A DNA stretch of 53,145 bases from contig JAFYZT010000012.1 of assembly GCA_017548605.1 (NCBI GenBank), positions 1-53,145 of the forward strand. The letters run 5' to 3'. The first letter of the stretch is position 1, and every line of letters begins with the position of its first letter. The position numbers and the translations under genes were made by a program. The stretch comes from Prevotella sp. GTDB lineage: Bacteria > Bacteroidota > Bacteroidia > Bacteroidales > Bacteroidaceae. The notes under the pieces are model-generated. The model was not told the origin of the DNA, did no database searches, and worked only from the letters and a program-made list of their open reading frames with translations. Positions 35,439 through 43,448 of this stretch are shown in pieces.

Positions 35439-36332
35439 ATGAAAAAGATGTTTTTGGCAATGGTCATGGCCGTTTTTGCGGGTGTGGGGAATTTGCAAGG
35501 AACCACACAAATAACTGACGGGAACAAGTATATTGTTGGCTATAGGTACACTGACGATGGAGGGAAAAAATACGAAGTGGAGAAAATTGGCAGCGGTTAC
35601 CTGTTGGCAATAGATGACTCAACGTTGCAGGTTCGTGGATACTGCATGTTAGACAGCGCTGAAATGGAGCTGTTACGCGGCTTGCTGAATGCCGCTTCGT
35701 TGGACAAAAAGAAGCAGGACTTTCGAAGCAGGGATGCCGCAAAAGAAGCCAAGAAGTGGACGGTACGCATCAGGACCTCTGACGGCAATGAAGACGATGA
35801 CGAATGGACGTACCATCGCGGATATATCGACGATACTGTTGTGGCCGATGCTGTTGGTATGCGTAGTTGTATGGAAAATATTGCAGCAATCAATGGACTG
35901 TTGTTAGACCACCTGCAATGGCAACAAGCGAAATACGGTCATCAGGCGATTGCGTGCATGGAGCACTCCGAATACGGTTATATGTATATGATGGTTAGTG
36001 AGGACGGCGAAAGAATCAGTCCCCGTGAAGACTTCTGGTATTTCAACTATGGCGACCATGCCGTTGTGGAGAAGAAACACGTGCGTGAGAAGACGACATA
36101 TGAACTGAGGGTTATTGATCGCCCTGTGGGTGACTTCATCGGGGAGACAGTGAAGGTTGAGCGTTACGTGAAGCCCGACGTGGACATGCGAGTGCTCGAT
36201 GCACCGTCGTCAGTTTATACCTTCTATTTCTTCGATGGGAGGTGCGTGAGTTTCAACCATAATTATATGGAGCGATATGGGGGAGAATGGATTGTGACGA
36301 ATCCCTGGCAGGTAGAAGATGGGGTGAAGTAA
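35439..36332 (+). CDS. Secreted protein, function unknown
   Basis: 297 residues; hydrophobic leader MKKMFLAMVMAVFAGVGNLQG suggests export. The remainder is mixed alpha/beta, with many charged and aromatic residues, and shows no motif I can assign; segments include KYIVGYRYTDDGGKKYEV and SSVYTFYFFDGRCVSFNHN. No cysteine clusters, membrane spans or sorting tail are evident. It is a single gene followed by two copies of the C-rich hairpin repeat. Confidence 0.75.
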   Translation: MKKMFLAMVMAVFAGVGNLQGTTQITDGNKYIVGYRYTDDGGKKYEVEKIGSGYLLAIDDSTLQVRGYCMLDSAEMELLRGLLNAASLDKKKQDFRSRDAAKEAKKWTVRIRTSDGNEDDDEWTYHRGYIDDTVVADAVGMRSCMENIAAINGLLLDHLQWQQAKYGHQAIACMEHSEYGYMYMMVSEDGERISPREDFWYFNYGDHAVVEKKHVREKTTYELRVIDRPVGDFIGETVKVERYVKPDVDMRVLDAPSSVYTFYFFDGRCVSFNHNYMERYGGEWIVTNPWQVEDGVK

Positions 36333-36334
36333 AT

Positions 36335-36460
36335 TACCCACCCCGGCCCTCCTAAAAGAATACCCACCCCGGCCCTCCCGAAGGGAGGGAGAGTTAATTG
36401 ACAAACCACCCCTACTTAAGATTTTGTCCGCTTAAGGACTATATCGCCTTTGGAAAGGAG
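36335..36460. repeat. Composite C-rich/G-rich hairpin repeat cluster, copy F
   Basis: Two tandem units of TACCCACCCCGGCCCTCC (36335 and 36361 onward), the second closed by CCCTCCC-gaa-GGGAGGG (36373-36389). A third unit begins GACAAACCACCCCTA (36400-36414), identical to the opening of copy A at 2685. Its G-rich partner AAGGAGGGG lies about 40 nt further on, as if other sequence had entered the loop. Confidence 0.7.
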
Positions 36461-36539
36461 GGGAAAAGATACGACTCCGAAGAAAAGGAGGGAGAAGGAG
36501 CATAACAACTAAGAAACTCACCGACTTATATATTTAATA

Positions 36540-36571
36540 ACTTAGGAACTTAATAACTTAGAAACTTAGAA
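36540..36571. repeat. 8-nt-period repeat in the GH3 leader
   Basis: ACTT recurs exactly every 8 nt (36540, 36548, 36556, 36564) in units TAACTTAG, GAACTTAA, TAACTTAG, AAACTTAG, ending just before the ATG at 36575. Confidence 0.75.
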
Positions 36572-36574
36572 GAT

Positions 36575-39175
36575 ATGAGAACATTTATGAAAGCAATGAT
36601 GGTGGTAGCGATGTGCTGGTCGTCACAGAGTGGTTTTGCCCAGACCTATGCTTACCAGAACCATCAGTTAAGTGCGCATGAACGCGCCGTAGATTTGTGC
36701 AGCATGCTTAGCCTTGAAGAGAAAGCCATGCTGATGCTCGATGAGAGTCCCGCCATTCCTCATTTAGGCATCAAAAAATTCTTTTGGTGGAGCGAGGCGC
36801 TGCACGGTGCTGCAAACATGGGCAACGTAACCGTGTTCCCAGAGCCTATTGCCATGGCCTCATCGTGGAATCCCGCGCTGTTGTATCGTGTGTTCGATGC
36901 TGCGAGTACCGAGTTTCGAGCACAATACAACGAACGCATGTATCGTGGTAGTGGTGAAGACGAGAAGTTTCATAGTCTATCGGTATGGACTCCCAACGTG
37001 AACATCTTCCGTGACCCCCGATGGGGCCGTGGCCAAGAAACCTATGGCGAGGACCCCTACCTCACCTCGGTAATGGGAACTCAGGTTGTAAGAGGCTTAC
37101 AGGGACCTGAAGATTCCAAATACCGGAAATTGTGGGCCTGTGCCAAGCATTACGCTGTGCATAGCGGTCCTGAGTACACCCGTCACAGTGCCAACTTGAC
37201 CAACGTTTCGCCAAGAGACATGTGGGAGACCTACATGCCCGCCTTCAAAACCTTGGTGCAGGATGCCAAGGTACGTGAGGTGATGTGTGCCTACCAGCGT
37301 TTAGACGACGACCCCTGTTGTGGTTCACAACGACTATTGCAGACCATCCTGCGCGACGAGTGGGGATTTCAGTATCTTGTGGTGAGCGACTGTGGTGCGG
37401 TGAGCGATTTCTATGAGTCGCACAAGTCATCGTCAGACCCCGTTCATGCCAGTGCAAAGGCCACTATTGCCGGCACCGACGTGGAGTGCGGTTATGGCTA
37501 TGCCTATCGCAGCATCCCCGAAGCTGTGAGGCGCGGTTTGATGAGCGAGGTTGAGTTGGACAAGCATGTCATCCGTCTGTTGGAAGGTCGCTTCGACCTT
37601 GGTGAGATGGACGACCCGTCATTAGTGGAGTGGTCGAAGATTCCCTATTCCGTGATGGACTGTAAAGAGCACCGCCAATTAGCCTTGGACATGGCCCGAC
37701 AGACTATTGTATTGCTGCGTAACGAGGGTGGCATTCTTCCTTTGCAAAAGAACAAGGAAAAGATAGCTGTCATCGGCCCCAATGCCGATAACACACCGAT
37801 GATGTGGGGCAACTATAACGGTATGCCCAACAAGACCGTCAACATTCTGGAAGGCATCAGGGCCATGCAGAAGAAAGTGTTCTACCACCCCGGTTGCGAC
37901 CTTACCTATGACAAGGTGATGGACTGTCTGTTGGCCTCCCAATGCAGTTTCGAGGGCAAGAAAGGAATGAAAGGTACGTTTTGGAACAACCGCAAGATGG
38001 AAGGCAAGCCCGTGACCACGGAATACTACACCACCCCCTTGGCAGTCACCACTGCCGGCATGCACAATTTCGCCCCTGGCGTACAGTTGGAAGATTTCTC
38101 CGCCAAATATGAAACCGTTTTCACCCCGAAGGAATCGGGCGAATATGTGGTGAATGTTGACGGTTGCGGCCATTTCGAGTTATATATAGACGGAGAGCGC
38201 AAGTTCCAACACCATATCTGGCGCACCACCCCCAACCGCGTGGCTATTCAGGCCGAGGCTGGCAAGAGTTATAATATCGAGGTTCGTTTCTCGCATATCC
38301 ACACCTATAATGCCAATCTAAAAATCAATATAGCCAAGGAATTGCCCATTGATTACCAGCAGGTCATCCGTCAGTTAGACGGCATTGACAAGGTTATCTT
38401 CGTCGGCGGTATCTCCCCCGCCTTGGAAGGCGAGGAGATGCCTGTTGATATTGACGGTTTCAAGGGTGGCGATCGTACCCATATTGAGTTACCGAAAGTA
38501 CAGCGCGACTTCCTGAAAGCCTTAAAGGCCGCTGGCAAGCACATCATTTTCGTCAACTGCTCCGGCTCTGCCATCGCCCTGCTGCCCGAGACTGAGAGTT
38601 GCGATGCCATTGTCCAGGCATGGTATGCCGGTGAGGAAGGTGGTACCGCCATTGCTGAGGTACTTTTCGGCGATTACAATCCCGAGGGTAAGTTGCCTGT
38701 CACCTTCTACAAGAGCAGCAGTCAGTTGCCCGACTATGAGGATTATTCGATGAAAGGACGCACCTATCGATATTTCGACGACCCATTGTATGCTTTCGGC
38801 TATGGTCTAAGTTATACTACCTTTGCCATCGGTGAGGGGCAATTGAAACCATCACAGAAGAGTGGTGCACTGTATGATTTGGTAGTACCCGTGACAAACA
38901 CCGGTCAGCGAGAGGGTGCCGAGGTGGTGCAAGTGTATATCCGCGACAAAGCAGATGCCGAGGGACCGCTGAAGTCGTTAAGGGCGTTCCAGAAAGTGCA
39001 GTTGAAACCAGGTCAAACGAATACCATTACATTGACGTTGGACAAGAAGAGCTTCGAATTCTGGGATGAGGGTACCAACTGCATGCACAGCAAAACCAGT
39101 GAGTATGAGATATTCTACGGTACCAGTTCACAGGCCAAGGATTTAAAGTGCATAACGGTGAAGGTTGAGATTTAA
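36575..39175 (+). CDS. Glycoside hydrolase family 3 enzyme with PA14 insert (beta-xylosidase/beta-glucosidase type)
   Basis: 866 residues with a signal peptide (ending SGFAQ). The N-terminal barrel has FFWWSEALHG, PNVNIFRDPRWGRGQETYGE and the predicted nucleophile D272 in VVSDCGAVSDF. A PA14-type domain interrupts the second domain at about 470-590 (YVVNVDGCGHFELYIDGER), and a fibronectin-III-like domain closes the protein. This layout is found in Prevotella GH3 xylosidases, so release of xylose from xylan fragments in the periplasm is likely, with glucosidase as the alternative. No SusC/SusD genes are adjacent. Confidence 0.92.
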   Translation: MRTFMKAMMVVAMCWSSQSGFAQTYAYQNHQLSAHERAVDLCSMLSLEEKAMLMLDESPAIPHLGIKKFFWWSEALHGAANMGNVTVFPEPIAMASSWNPALLYRVFDAASTEFRAQYNERMYRGSGEDEKFHSLSVWTPNVNIFRDPRWGRGQETYGEDPYLTSVMGTQVVRGLQGPEDSKYRKLWACAKHYAVHSGPEYTRHSANLTNVSPRDMWETYMPAFKTLVQDAKVREVMCAYQRLDDDPCCGSQRLLQTILRDEWGFQYLVVSDCGAVSDFYESHKSSSDPVHASAKATIAGTDVECGYGYAYRSIPEAVRRGLMSEVELDKHVIRLLEGRFDLGEMDDPSLVEWSKIPYSVMDCKEHRQLALDMARQTIVLLRNEGGILPLQKNKEKIAVIGPNADNTPMMWGNYNGMPNKTVNILEGIRAMQKKVFYHPGCDLTYDKVMDCLLASQCSFEGKKGMKGTFWNNRKMEGKPVTTEYYTTPLAVTTAGMHNFAPGVQLEDFSAKYETVFTPKESGEYVVNVDGCGHFELYIDGERKFQHHIWRTTPNRVAIQAEAGKSYNIEVRFSHIHTYNANLKINIAKELPIDYQQVIRQLDGIDKVIFVGGISPALEGEEMPVDIDGFKGGDRTHIELPKVQRDFLKALKAAGKHIIFVNCSGSAIALLPETESCDAIVQAWYAGEEGGTAIAEVLFGDYNPEGKLPVTFYKSSSQLPDYEDYSMKGRTYRYFDDPLYAFGYGLSYTTFAIGEGQLKPSQKSGALYDLVVPVTNTGQREGAEVVQVYIRDKADAEGPLKSLRAFQKVQLKPGQTNTITLTLDKKSFEFWDEGTNCMHSKTSEYEIFYGTSSQAKDLKCITVKVEI

Positions 39176-39199
39176 TGTTTTAATTTCTGACTTCTCCCC

Positions 39200-39230
39200 C
39201 ATTGAGGTTGTGCATTGCACAACCTCAATG
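39200..39230. terminator. 14-bp hairpin after the GH3 gene
   Basis: CATTGAGGTTGTGC, loop ATT-centred, then the exact complement to 39230. It lies between convergent genes; the following ATATTT is a weak T-tract for the plus strand. The rest of 39231-39396 shows no gene. Confidence 0.55.
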
Positions 39231-39396
39231 ATATTTGGGAAAGACAGGATTTATTCCATCAAATGAATATCTCTCCATCTAAAAGGATGGAGAGTTAAGA
39301 ATTGTTGTGGTAAGATTGTTGTTGGTTCTTTCCGTGTCAATGCTCATGCCTGCATCACGGAGCAGAGCAAGAGAGCTTCTGTCTTTGCATTTATGA

Positions 39397-39993
39397 TTAT
39401 GCTTCGTCGGTTTCGAGGAGGAAGGTTGCCATATTATCTGCCGAATGAATAAGTGACACCAGTGGGAAGCGGCTGTTCGCCTCGGAATAGTTTTGTTTGA
39501 TGTCATAGCTTTGAAAGGGCATATCCCATGGACCCATGTGCCATCGTATGGCCAGTATCTCGTCGTTGTTGAGTTTCAGTCCCAACCGGAGCAGATTGAT
39601 AACCGATTTCTCACCGTGACCTACCGGAAAGAGACTATAGTCGGTATCATAGGTGTCATAAGTCTCCCAATGGTCGTTCTCATCTTTCCTCCATTTTTTC
39701 ACAATCTTGTATAGCGTGGCCTTACACAAATCATGGAGCAATGCGCAGATGATGACACTGTCTTCAGGCAACCGTTTTTCTAGTTCAGGCCGCATTTCGA
39801 GTACTCTTTCACGCATAGCCAGCGCCATGCGGCACACATTCATGGAATGCACCAAAAGTCCTTCTGGACGCGACAAATGTCGTCTCACAGAAGCTGGAGC
39901 CTCGAAGAAATTCGCTTTCTCGAGATATTCAATAACCTTTTCTATTCCTTCGCGATTTGTGTCGCGGAGCATTTGTATAAATTGCTGTTTCAT
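39397..39993 (-). CDS. HD-domain hydrolase
   Basis: 198 residues with the metal-binding HD signature: H of LLVHSMNVC, HD in LLHDLCKATLYK and a later histidine in RWHMGP. These enzymes are phosphohydrolases, often on nucleotides or cyclic nucleotides; the substrate here is unknown. The N-terminus MKQQFIQMLRDTNREGIEKV looks natural. Its leader is an array of 10-nt repeats (40011-40080). Confidence 0.85.
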   Translation of the reverse strand: MKQQFIQMLRDTNREGIEKVIEYLEKANFFEAPASVRRHLSRPEGLLVHSMNVCRMALAMRERVLEMRPELEKRLPEDSVIICALLHDLCKATLYKIVKKWRKDENDHWETYDTYDTDYSLFPVGHGEKSVINLLRLGLKLNNDEILAIRWHMGPWDMPFQSYDIKQNYSEANSRFPLVSLIHSADNMATFLLETDEA

Positions 39994-40010
39994 TAGTTAA
40001 CAAATTATTA

Positions 40011-40080
40011 AGGATTACTTAGGATATTCCAGGAAGACATAGTATAATTGGGAAAACCTATGATGTTATAGGATAAGCTA
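40011..40080. repeat. Seven-unit array with 10-nt period
   Basis: AGGATTACTT, AGGATATTCC, AGGAAGACAT, AGTATAATTG, GGAAAACCTA, TGATGTTATA, GGATAAGCTA. The vocabulary (AGGA plus AT-rich 6-mers) matches the 10-nt array at 8961-9050. It occupies the space between the DUF3298-like gene and the HD hydrolase start. Confidence 0.7.
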
Positions 40081-40087
40081 GTTGTTG

Positions 40088-40753
40088 TTAATAGTATCCC
40101 GAGTAATCGGATTTGAGATATTGGAGGATATCCATGTATCGGAGTTTGAACTCTGCACCAGTGCGATGATATGCCGGTCCGATGACAATGACCCATCCGT
40201 CTGTGAATCCTGCGTTAACGGGGAGGAGACCTTCAGGAACATCCACATCGAGACGGAGGTCACCACGGTATTGCCACATGAGTTGTTTTATTTGTGCCTC
40301 ATCGCAGTTGAATATCTCGTCGAGGGTGATGCGGTGTCCATCTTCTTTGTTGAACGACGCACAGTCAGCAGAGTACCATGTCTCTTCATCTTTGTCGGTA
40401 ATCCACGCTTGAAAGGTGACACACCGTTCGTCTTCAAAAGAACGCTCTATTTTCACCTCCCGCTGACCATGTCCATTGACGAAGAACGAGTCCGCGGCCA
40501 AGCGTAATAACACATTGGCATCGGAAAAATTACGTTGTGGAATCTCAAGGATATCACACACCCATGCGCGGATGGAAGTTACAACATCGGTAGATGGTCC
40601 AGAGATGGGATACTCTAGTTCCGCAGAAAACGCCTTTTGCTGCGAAGCTGTACGTTTGACGGAATAATCTCGTGTATTGACAAATGATTGCGCGAACACG
40701 CCATATGCCATCATCAGGAAAAGGAATGATATGATGTATTTATATTTATGCAT
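40088..40753 (-). CDS. Secreted DUF3298-like (RsiV-like C-terminal domain) protein
   Basis: 222 residues from ATG 40753 (MHKYKYIISFLFLMMAYGVFAQ signal peptide). The C-terminal half, with DGHRITLDEIFNCDEAQIKQ and a final FKLRYMDILQYLKSDYSG, resembles the DUF3298 domain found in RsiV and other exported proteins that bind lysozyme or glycans. A frame extending to 40888 runs across the promoter and was not used. Its promoter faces the next gene's, 110 bp apart. Confidence 0.75.
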   Translation of the reverse strand: MHKYKYIISFLFLMMAYGVFAQSFVNTRDYSVKRTASQQKAFSAELEYPISGPSTDVVTSIRAWVCDILEIPQRNFSDANVLLRLAADSFFVNGHGQREVKIERSFEDERCVTFQAWITDKDEETWYSADCASFNKEDGHRITLDEIFNCDEAQIKQLMWQYRGDLRLDVDVPEGLLPVNAGFTDGWVIVIGPAYHRTGAEFKLRYMDILQYLKSDYSGYY

Positions 40754-40776
40754 ACGTGTCTTTTTTGTGTGGGCTA

Positions 40777-40784
40777 CAAAAGTA
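40777..40784 (-). promoter_or_regulatory. DUF3298-like gene -7 box
   Basis: TACTTTTG on the minus strand, 24 nt before ATG 40753; no clear -33 element. Confidence 0.55.
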
Positions 40785-40823
40785 CGAAAAAAAGTGAGAA
40801 ATATCGCTTTTTCTTCGACAAAC

Positions 40824-40854
40824 CTTGAAAAAATGGATTTTTTCTGTAACTTTG
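40824..40854 (+). promoter_or_regulatory. Promoter of the HExxH protein gene, near-leaderless
   Basis: CTTG (40824-40827), 19 nt, TAACTTTG (40847-40854). Only 8 nt separate the -7 box from ATG 40863. Confidence 0.65.
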
Positions 40855-40862
40855 TCGGCATA

Positions 40863-41186
40863 ATGAAGATTATCCGCAATAGATTCATTCCACTGAAGCG
40901 TTTTGATGCGATGAACCTGTTTGGTGTGCTGTTCTGCCACCGCGATACGCGTTTAACGCCTCAGTTGATTAATCACGAGCGCATCCACACCCACCAGATG
41001 TTGGAGATGCTGGTGGTGGGGTTCTACGTGTGGTATGTGACGGAATGGGTGATTCGTCTGTTTATGCGTGGGAATGCCTATTTCAATATTGGCTTCGAAC
41101 GTGAAGCGTATCGTCACATGCACGACTTGGAATATCTGAAGAGGCGGAAACATTTTGCATGGTGGAAGGAAATGAAAAAAAATTAA
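40863..41186 (+). CDS. Small membrane protein with HExxH motif, function unknown
   Basis: 107 residues from ATG 40863 (MKIIRNRFIPLKRFDAMNLF). It contains NHERIHTHQ, an HExxH-type zinc site (H38, E39, H42), then one hydrophobic stretch (MLVVGFYVWYVTEWVIRLF) and an EREAYRHMHD segment whose glutamate could be a third ligand. The size is far below a normal zinc protease, so it may be a minimal metal-binding or peptidase-like protein. The longer frame upstream crosses the promoter. It precedes the OPT gene by 88 bp of 8-nt repeats. Confidence 0.75.
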   Translation: MKIIRNRFIPLKRFDAMNLFGVLFCHRDTRLTPQLINHERIHTHQMLEMLVVGFYVWYVTEWVIRLFMRGNAYFNIGFEREAYRHMHDLEYLKRRKHFAWWKEMKKN

Positions 41187-41221
41187 AAGATTAAAAGATT
41201 AGAAAATTAAAAGAATAAAAG
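41182..41221. repeat. Five-unit array with 8-nt period in the OPT leader
   Basis: ATTAAAAG, ATTAAAAG, ATTAGAAA, ATTAAAAG, AATAAAAG, starting in the last codon of the preceding gene. A-rich sequence continues to the OPT start at 41275. Confidence 0.8.
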
Positions 41222-41274
41222 ATTGATAAAAGAAGGAGAAAAGACGAAAAAGAGAAAATTATATAATTAACAAT

Positions 41275-43260
41275 ATGAAAGAAGAGAAAGAAATGATGCA
41301 ACTGCCCGAAAATGCGTTTCGGGAGTTGAAAGAGGGTGAAGAATACCATCCGGTAATGTCGCCCGAAAAGACCTATGCAGAAGCCAACGGTTGGTCGATT
41401 ACATGGGGTATTTTGATGGCTATTTTGTTCAGTGCCGCCGCCGCATATTTGGGACTGAAGGTGGGTCAGGTGTTTGAAGCCGCCATCCCCATTGCCATCA
41501 TCGCTGTGGGAGTGTCGACACTTCGCAAGAACCACAACCCTTTGGGTGAGAATGTCATCATCCAGAGTATCGGTGCCTGTTCAGGTGCCGTGGTGGCCGG
41601 TGCTATATTTACTTTACCAGCCATTTACATCCTGCAGGCTAAATATCCTGAAATGACTGCATCGTTTGAAAAAGTGTTTTTCTCGTCACTGTTGGGCGGC
41701 ATCATCGGTATCTTGTTTCTCATCCCTTTCCGTAAGTATTTCGTGAAAGACATGCACGGCAAGTACCCCTTCCCTGAGGCTACTGCCACCACACAGGTGC
41801 TCATCTCCGGTGCTAAGGGCGGCAACCAGGCCAAGCCCCTACTGATAGCAGGTCTGGTGGGCGGTCTGTATGACTTCATCGTAGCCACCTTCGGTTGGTG
41901 GAACGAAGTGGTGACCACACGCATGATTGGTTTCGGCGAGACAATAGCCGAGAAAGCGAAGTTAGTCTTTAAGGTGAACACTGGAGCTGCCGTCTTGGGC
42001 TTGGGTTATATTATCGGTTTGAAATATGCCTTCATTATCTGCCTCGGTTCGTTAGCCGTGTGGTGGCTGATTGTTCCCGTGATGGGTTGGGCTTTCCATG
42101 ACCAAGTGTTGAACATGTGGGACCCGTCGATTACCGACACCGTTGGTGCGATGAGTCCTGAAGCCATCTTCAAGTGTTATGGTAAAAGCATCGGTATCGG
42201 TGGCATCGCCATGTCTGGCATCATCGGCATCATTAAATCGTGGGGTATTATCAAGGGCGCCGTGTCATTGGCCTCAAAGGAGATGAAGGGCAAAGGTGGA
42301 AGCATTGAAGAAGTTCAGCGCACACAACGTGACCTTTCGTTCAAAATCATTGCCATCGGAGCCATTCTGACCATTCTGGTCACTTTTGTGTTCTTCTGGT
42401 TGGGCGTGATGGACGGCAACATACTGTTTGCTGTCGTCGGCATACTTTTAGTGACCATTATTGCTTTCCTTTTCACCACTGTCGCTGCCAATGCCATTGC
42501 CATTGTAGGCAGCAACCCCGTGAGCGGTATGACCCTGATGACATTGATTCTGGCCTCAGTGGTCATGGTTGCTGTTGGTCTGAAAGGCACAGCAGGCATG
42601 GTAGCCGCTCTGATTATGGGTGGTGTGGTATGTACAGCCTTGTCCGTTGCCGGTTCGTTCATTACTGACTTGAAAATCGGTTACTGGTTGGGAACAACCC
42701 CAAAGGTACAGGAGAAATACAAATTCCTGGGTACGTTAGTCAGTGCCGCCACAGTCGGTGGTGTGATGATATTGCTCAACGCCACCTACGACTTTGCCGG
42801 TGGTGAGATAGCCGCCCCGCAAGCTAATGCCATGGCCGCCGTCATTGACCCCTTGATGAACGGTGTCGGCGCTCCATGGTTGTTGTACGGCATCGGAGCC
42901 GCCATAGCCATTATACTGACCCTGTGCAAGATACCCGCCCTACCCTTCGCATTAGGTATGTTCATTCCCTTGGAGTTGAACATCCCACTATTGGTAGGCG
43001 GCGGTATCAATTGGTATGTCACCACCCGTTCGAAGAATGAGGAGGTAAACAAGGAGCGTGGTGAGAAAGGCACCTTGTTAGCCAGCGGTTTCATTGCCGG
43101 TGGTGCGCTGATGGGCGTAGTAAGTGCATTGTTGCGCTTTGCCGGCGTGAACCTGGTGAGTCAGGAATGGCAAGCCAACAGCCTGTCAGAACTCTGCGCC
43201 CTTGGAGCCTATATCCTGCTGATTGGCTATTTCGTGTGGGCGACGAAAAAGAAAGATTAG
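41275..43260 (+). CDS. OPT-family oligopeptide transporter
   Basis: 661 residues, about 14-16 membrane spans. The start MKEEKEMMQLPENAFRELKE gives a cytoplasmic N-tail before the first span (ITWGILMAILFSAAAAYLGL). Motifs KVGQVFEAAIPIAI, GKYPFPEATATTQVL and SNPVSGMT are typical of the bacterial OPT branch, which imports oligopeptides (some members iron chelates) with protons. Single gene; it ends in a strong terminator. Confidence 0.93.
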   Translation: MKEEKEMMQLPENAFRELKEGEEYHPVMSPEKTYAEANGWSITWGILMAILFSAAAAYLGLKVGQVFEAAIPIAIIAVGVSTLRKNHNPLGENVIIQSIGACSGAVVAGAIFTLPAIYILQAKYPEMTASFEKVFFSSLLGGIIGILFLIPFRKYFVKDMHGKYPFPEATATTQVLISGAKGGNQAKPLLIAGLVGGLYDFIVATFGWWNEVVTTRMIGFGETIAEKAKLVFKVNTGAAVLGLGYIIGLKYAFIICLGSLAVWWLIVPVMGWAFHDQVLNMWDPSITDTVGAMSPEAIFKCYGKSIGIGGIAMSGIIGIIKSWGIIKGAVSLASKEMKGKGGSIEEVQRTQRDLSFKIIAIGAILTILVTFVFFWLGVMDGNILFAVVGILLVTIIAFLFTTVAANAIAIVGSNPVSGMTLMTLILASVVMVAVGLKGTAGMVAALIMGGVVCTALSVAGSFITDLKIGYWLGTTPKVQEKYKFLGTLVSAATVGGVMILLNATYDFAGGEIAAPQANAMAAVIDPLMNGVGAPWLLYGIGAAIAIILTLCKIPALPFALGMFIPLELNIPLLVGGGINWYVTTRSKNEEVNKERGEKGTLLASGFIAGGALMGVVSALLRFAGVNLVSQEWQANSLSELCALGAYILLIGYFVWATKKKD

Positions 43261-43263
43261 GAA

Positions 43264-43311
43264 ATTAAAAGATTAAAAGATTTAAAAATTCAAAGATTAT
43301 AAGATTATTGG
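43264..43311. repeat. Six-unit array with 8-nt period after the OPT gene
   Basis: ATTAAAAG, ATTAAAAG, ATTTAAAA, ATTCAAAG, ATTATAAG, ATTATTGG in strict 8-nt phase, directly after the stop codon. The first two units are identical to those in the leader of the same gene. Confidence 0.8.
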
Positions 43312-43312
43312 G

Positions 43313-43365
43313 AACATTCTCATTTCCAGTTATTGATAGACAACTGGGAATGAGGATGTTTCTTT
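43313..43365 (+). terminator. OPT gene terminator
   Basis: A 19-bp stem (43313-43331 with 43342-43360) containing two G-U pairs and a 10-nt loop, followed by TCTTT. The sequence 43366-43448 to the convergent pseudouridine synthase gene shows no further gene. Confidence 0.8.
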
Positions 43366-43448
43366 ATCCCATTCCTTGATTCCTTCAAAGGTGAAGACGA
43401 AAGAGGGAACACGTGACACGTGGGCTATAAACCACGCATCAGCACAAT

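Noticed and set aside
40677-40862. N-terminal extension of the HExxH protein
   Set aside because: It runs over two divergent promoters and the signal peptide region of the opposite gene; ATG 40863 follows a good -7 box.
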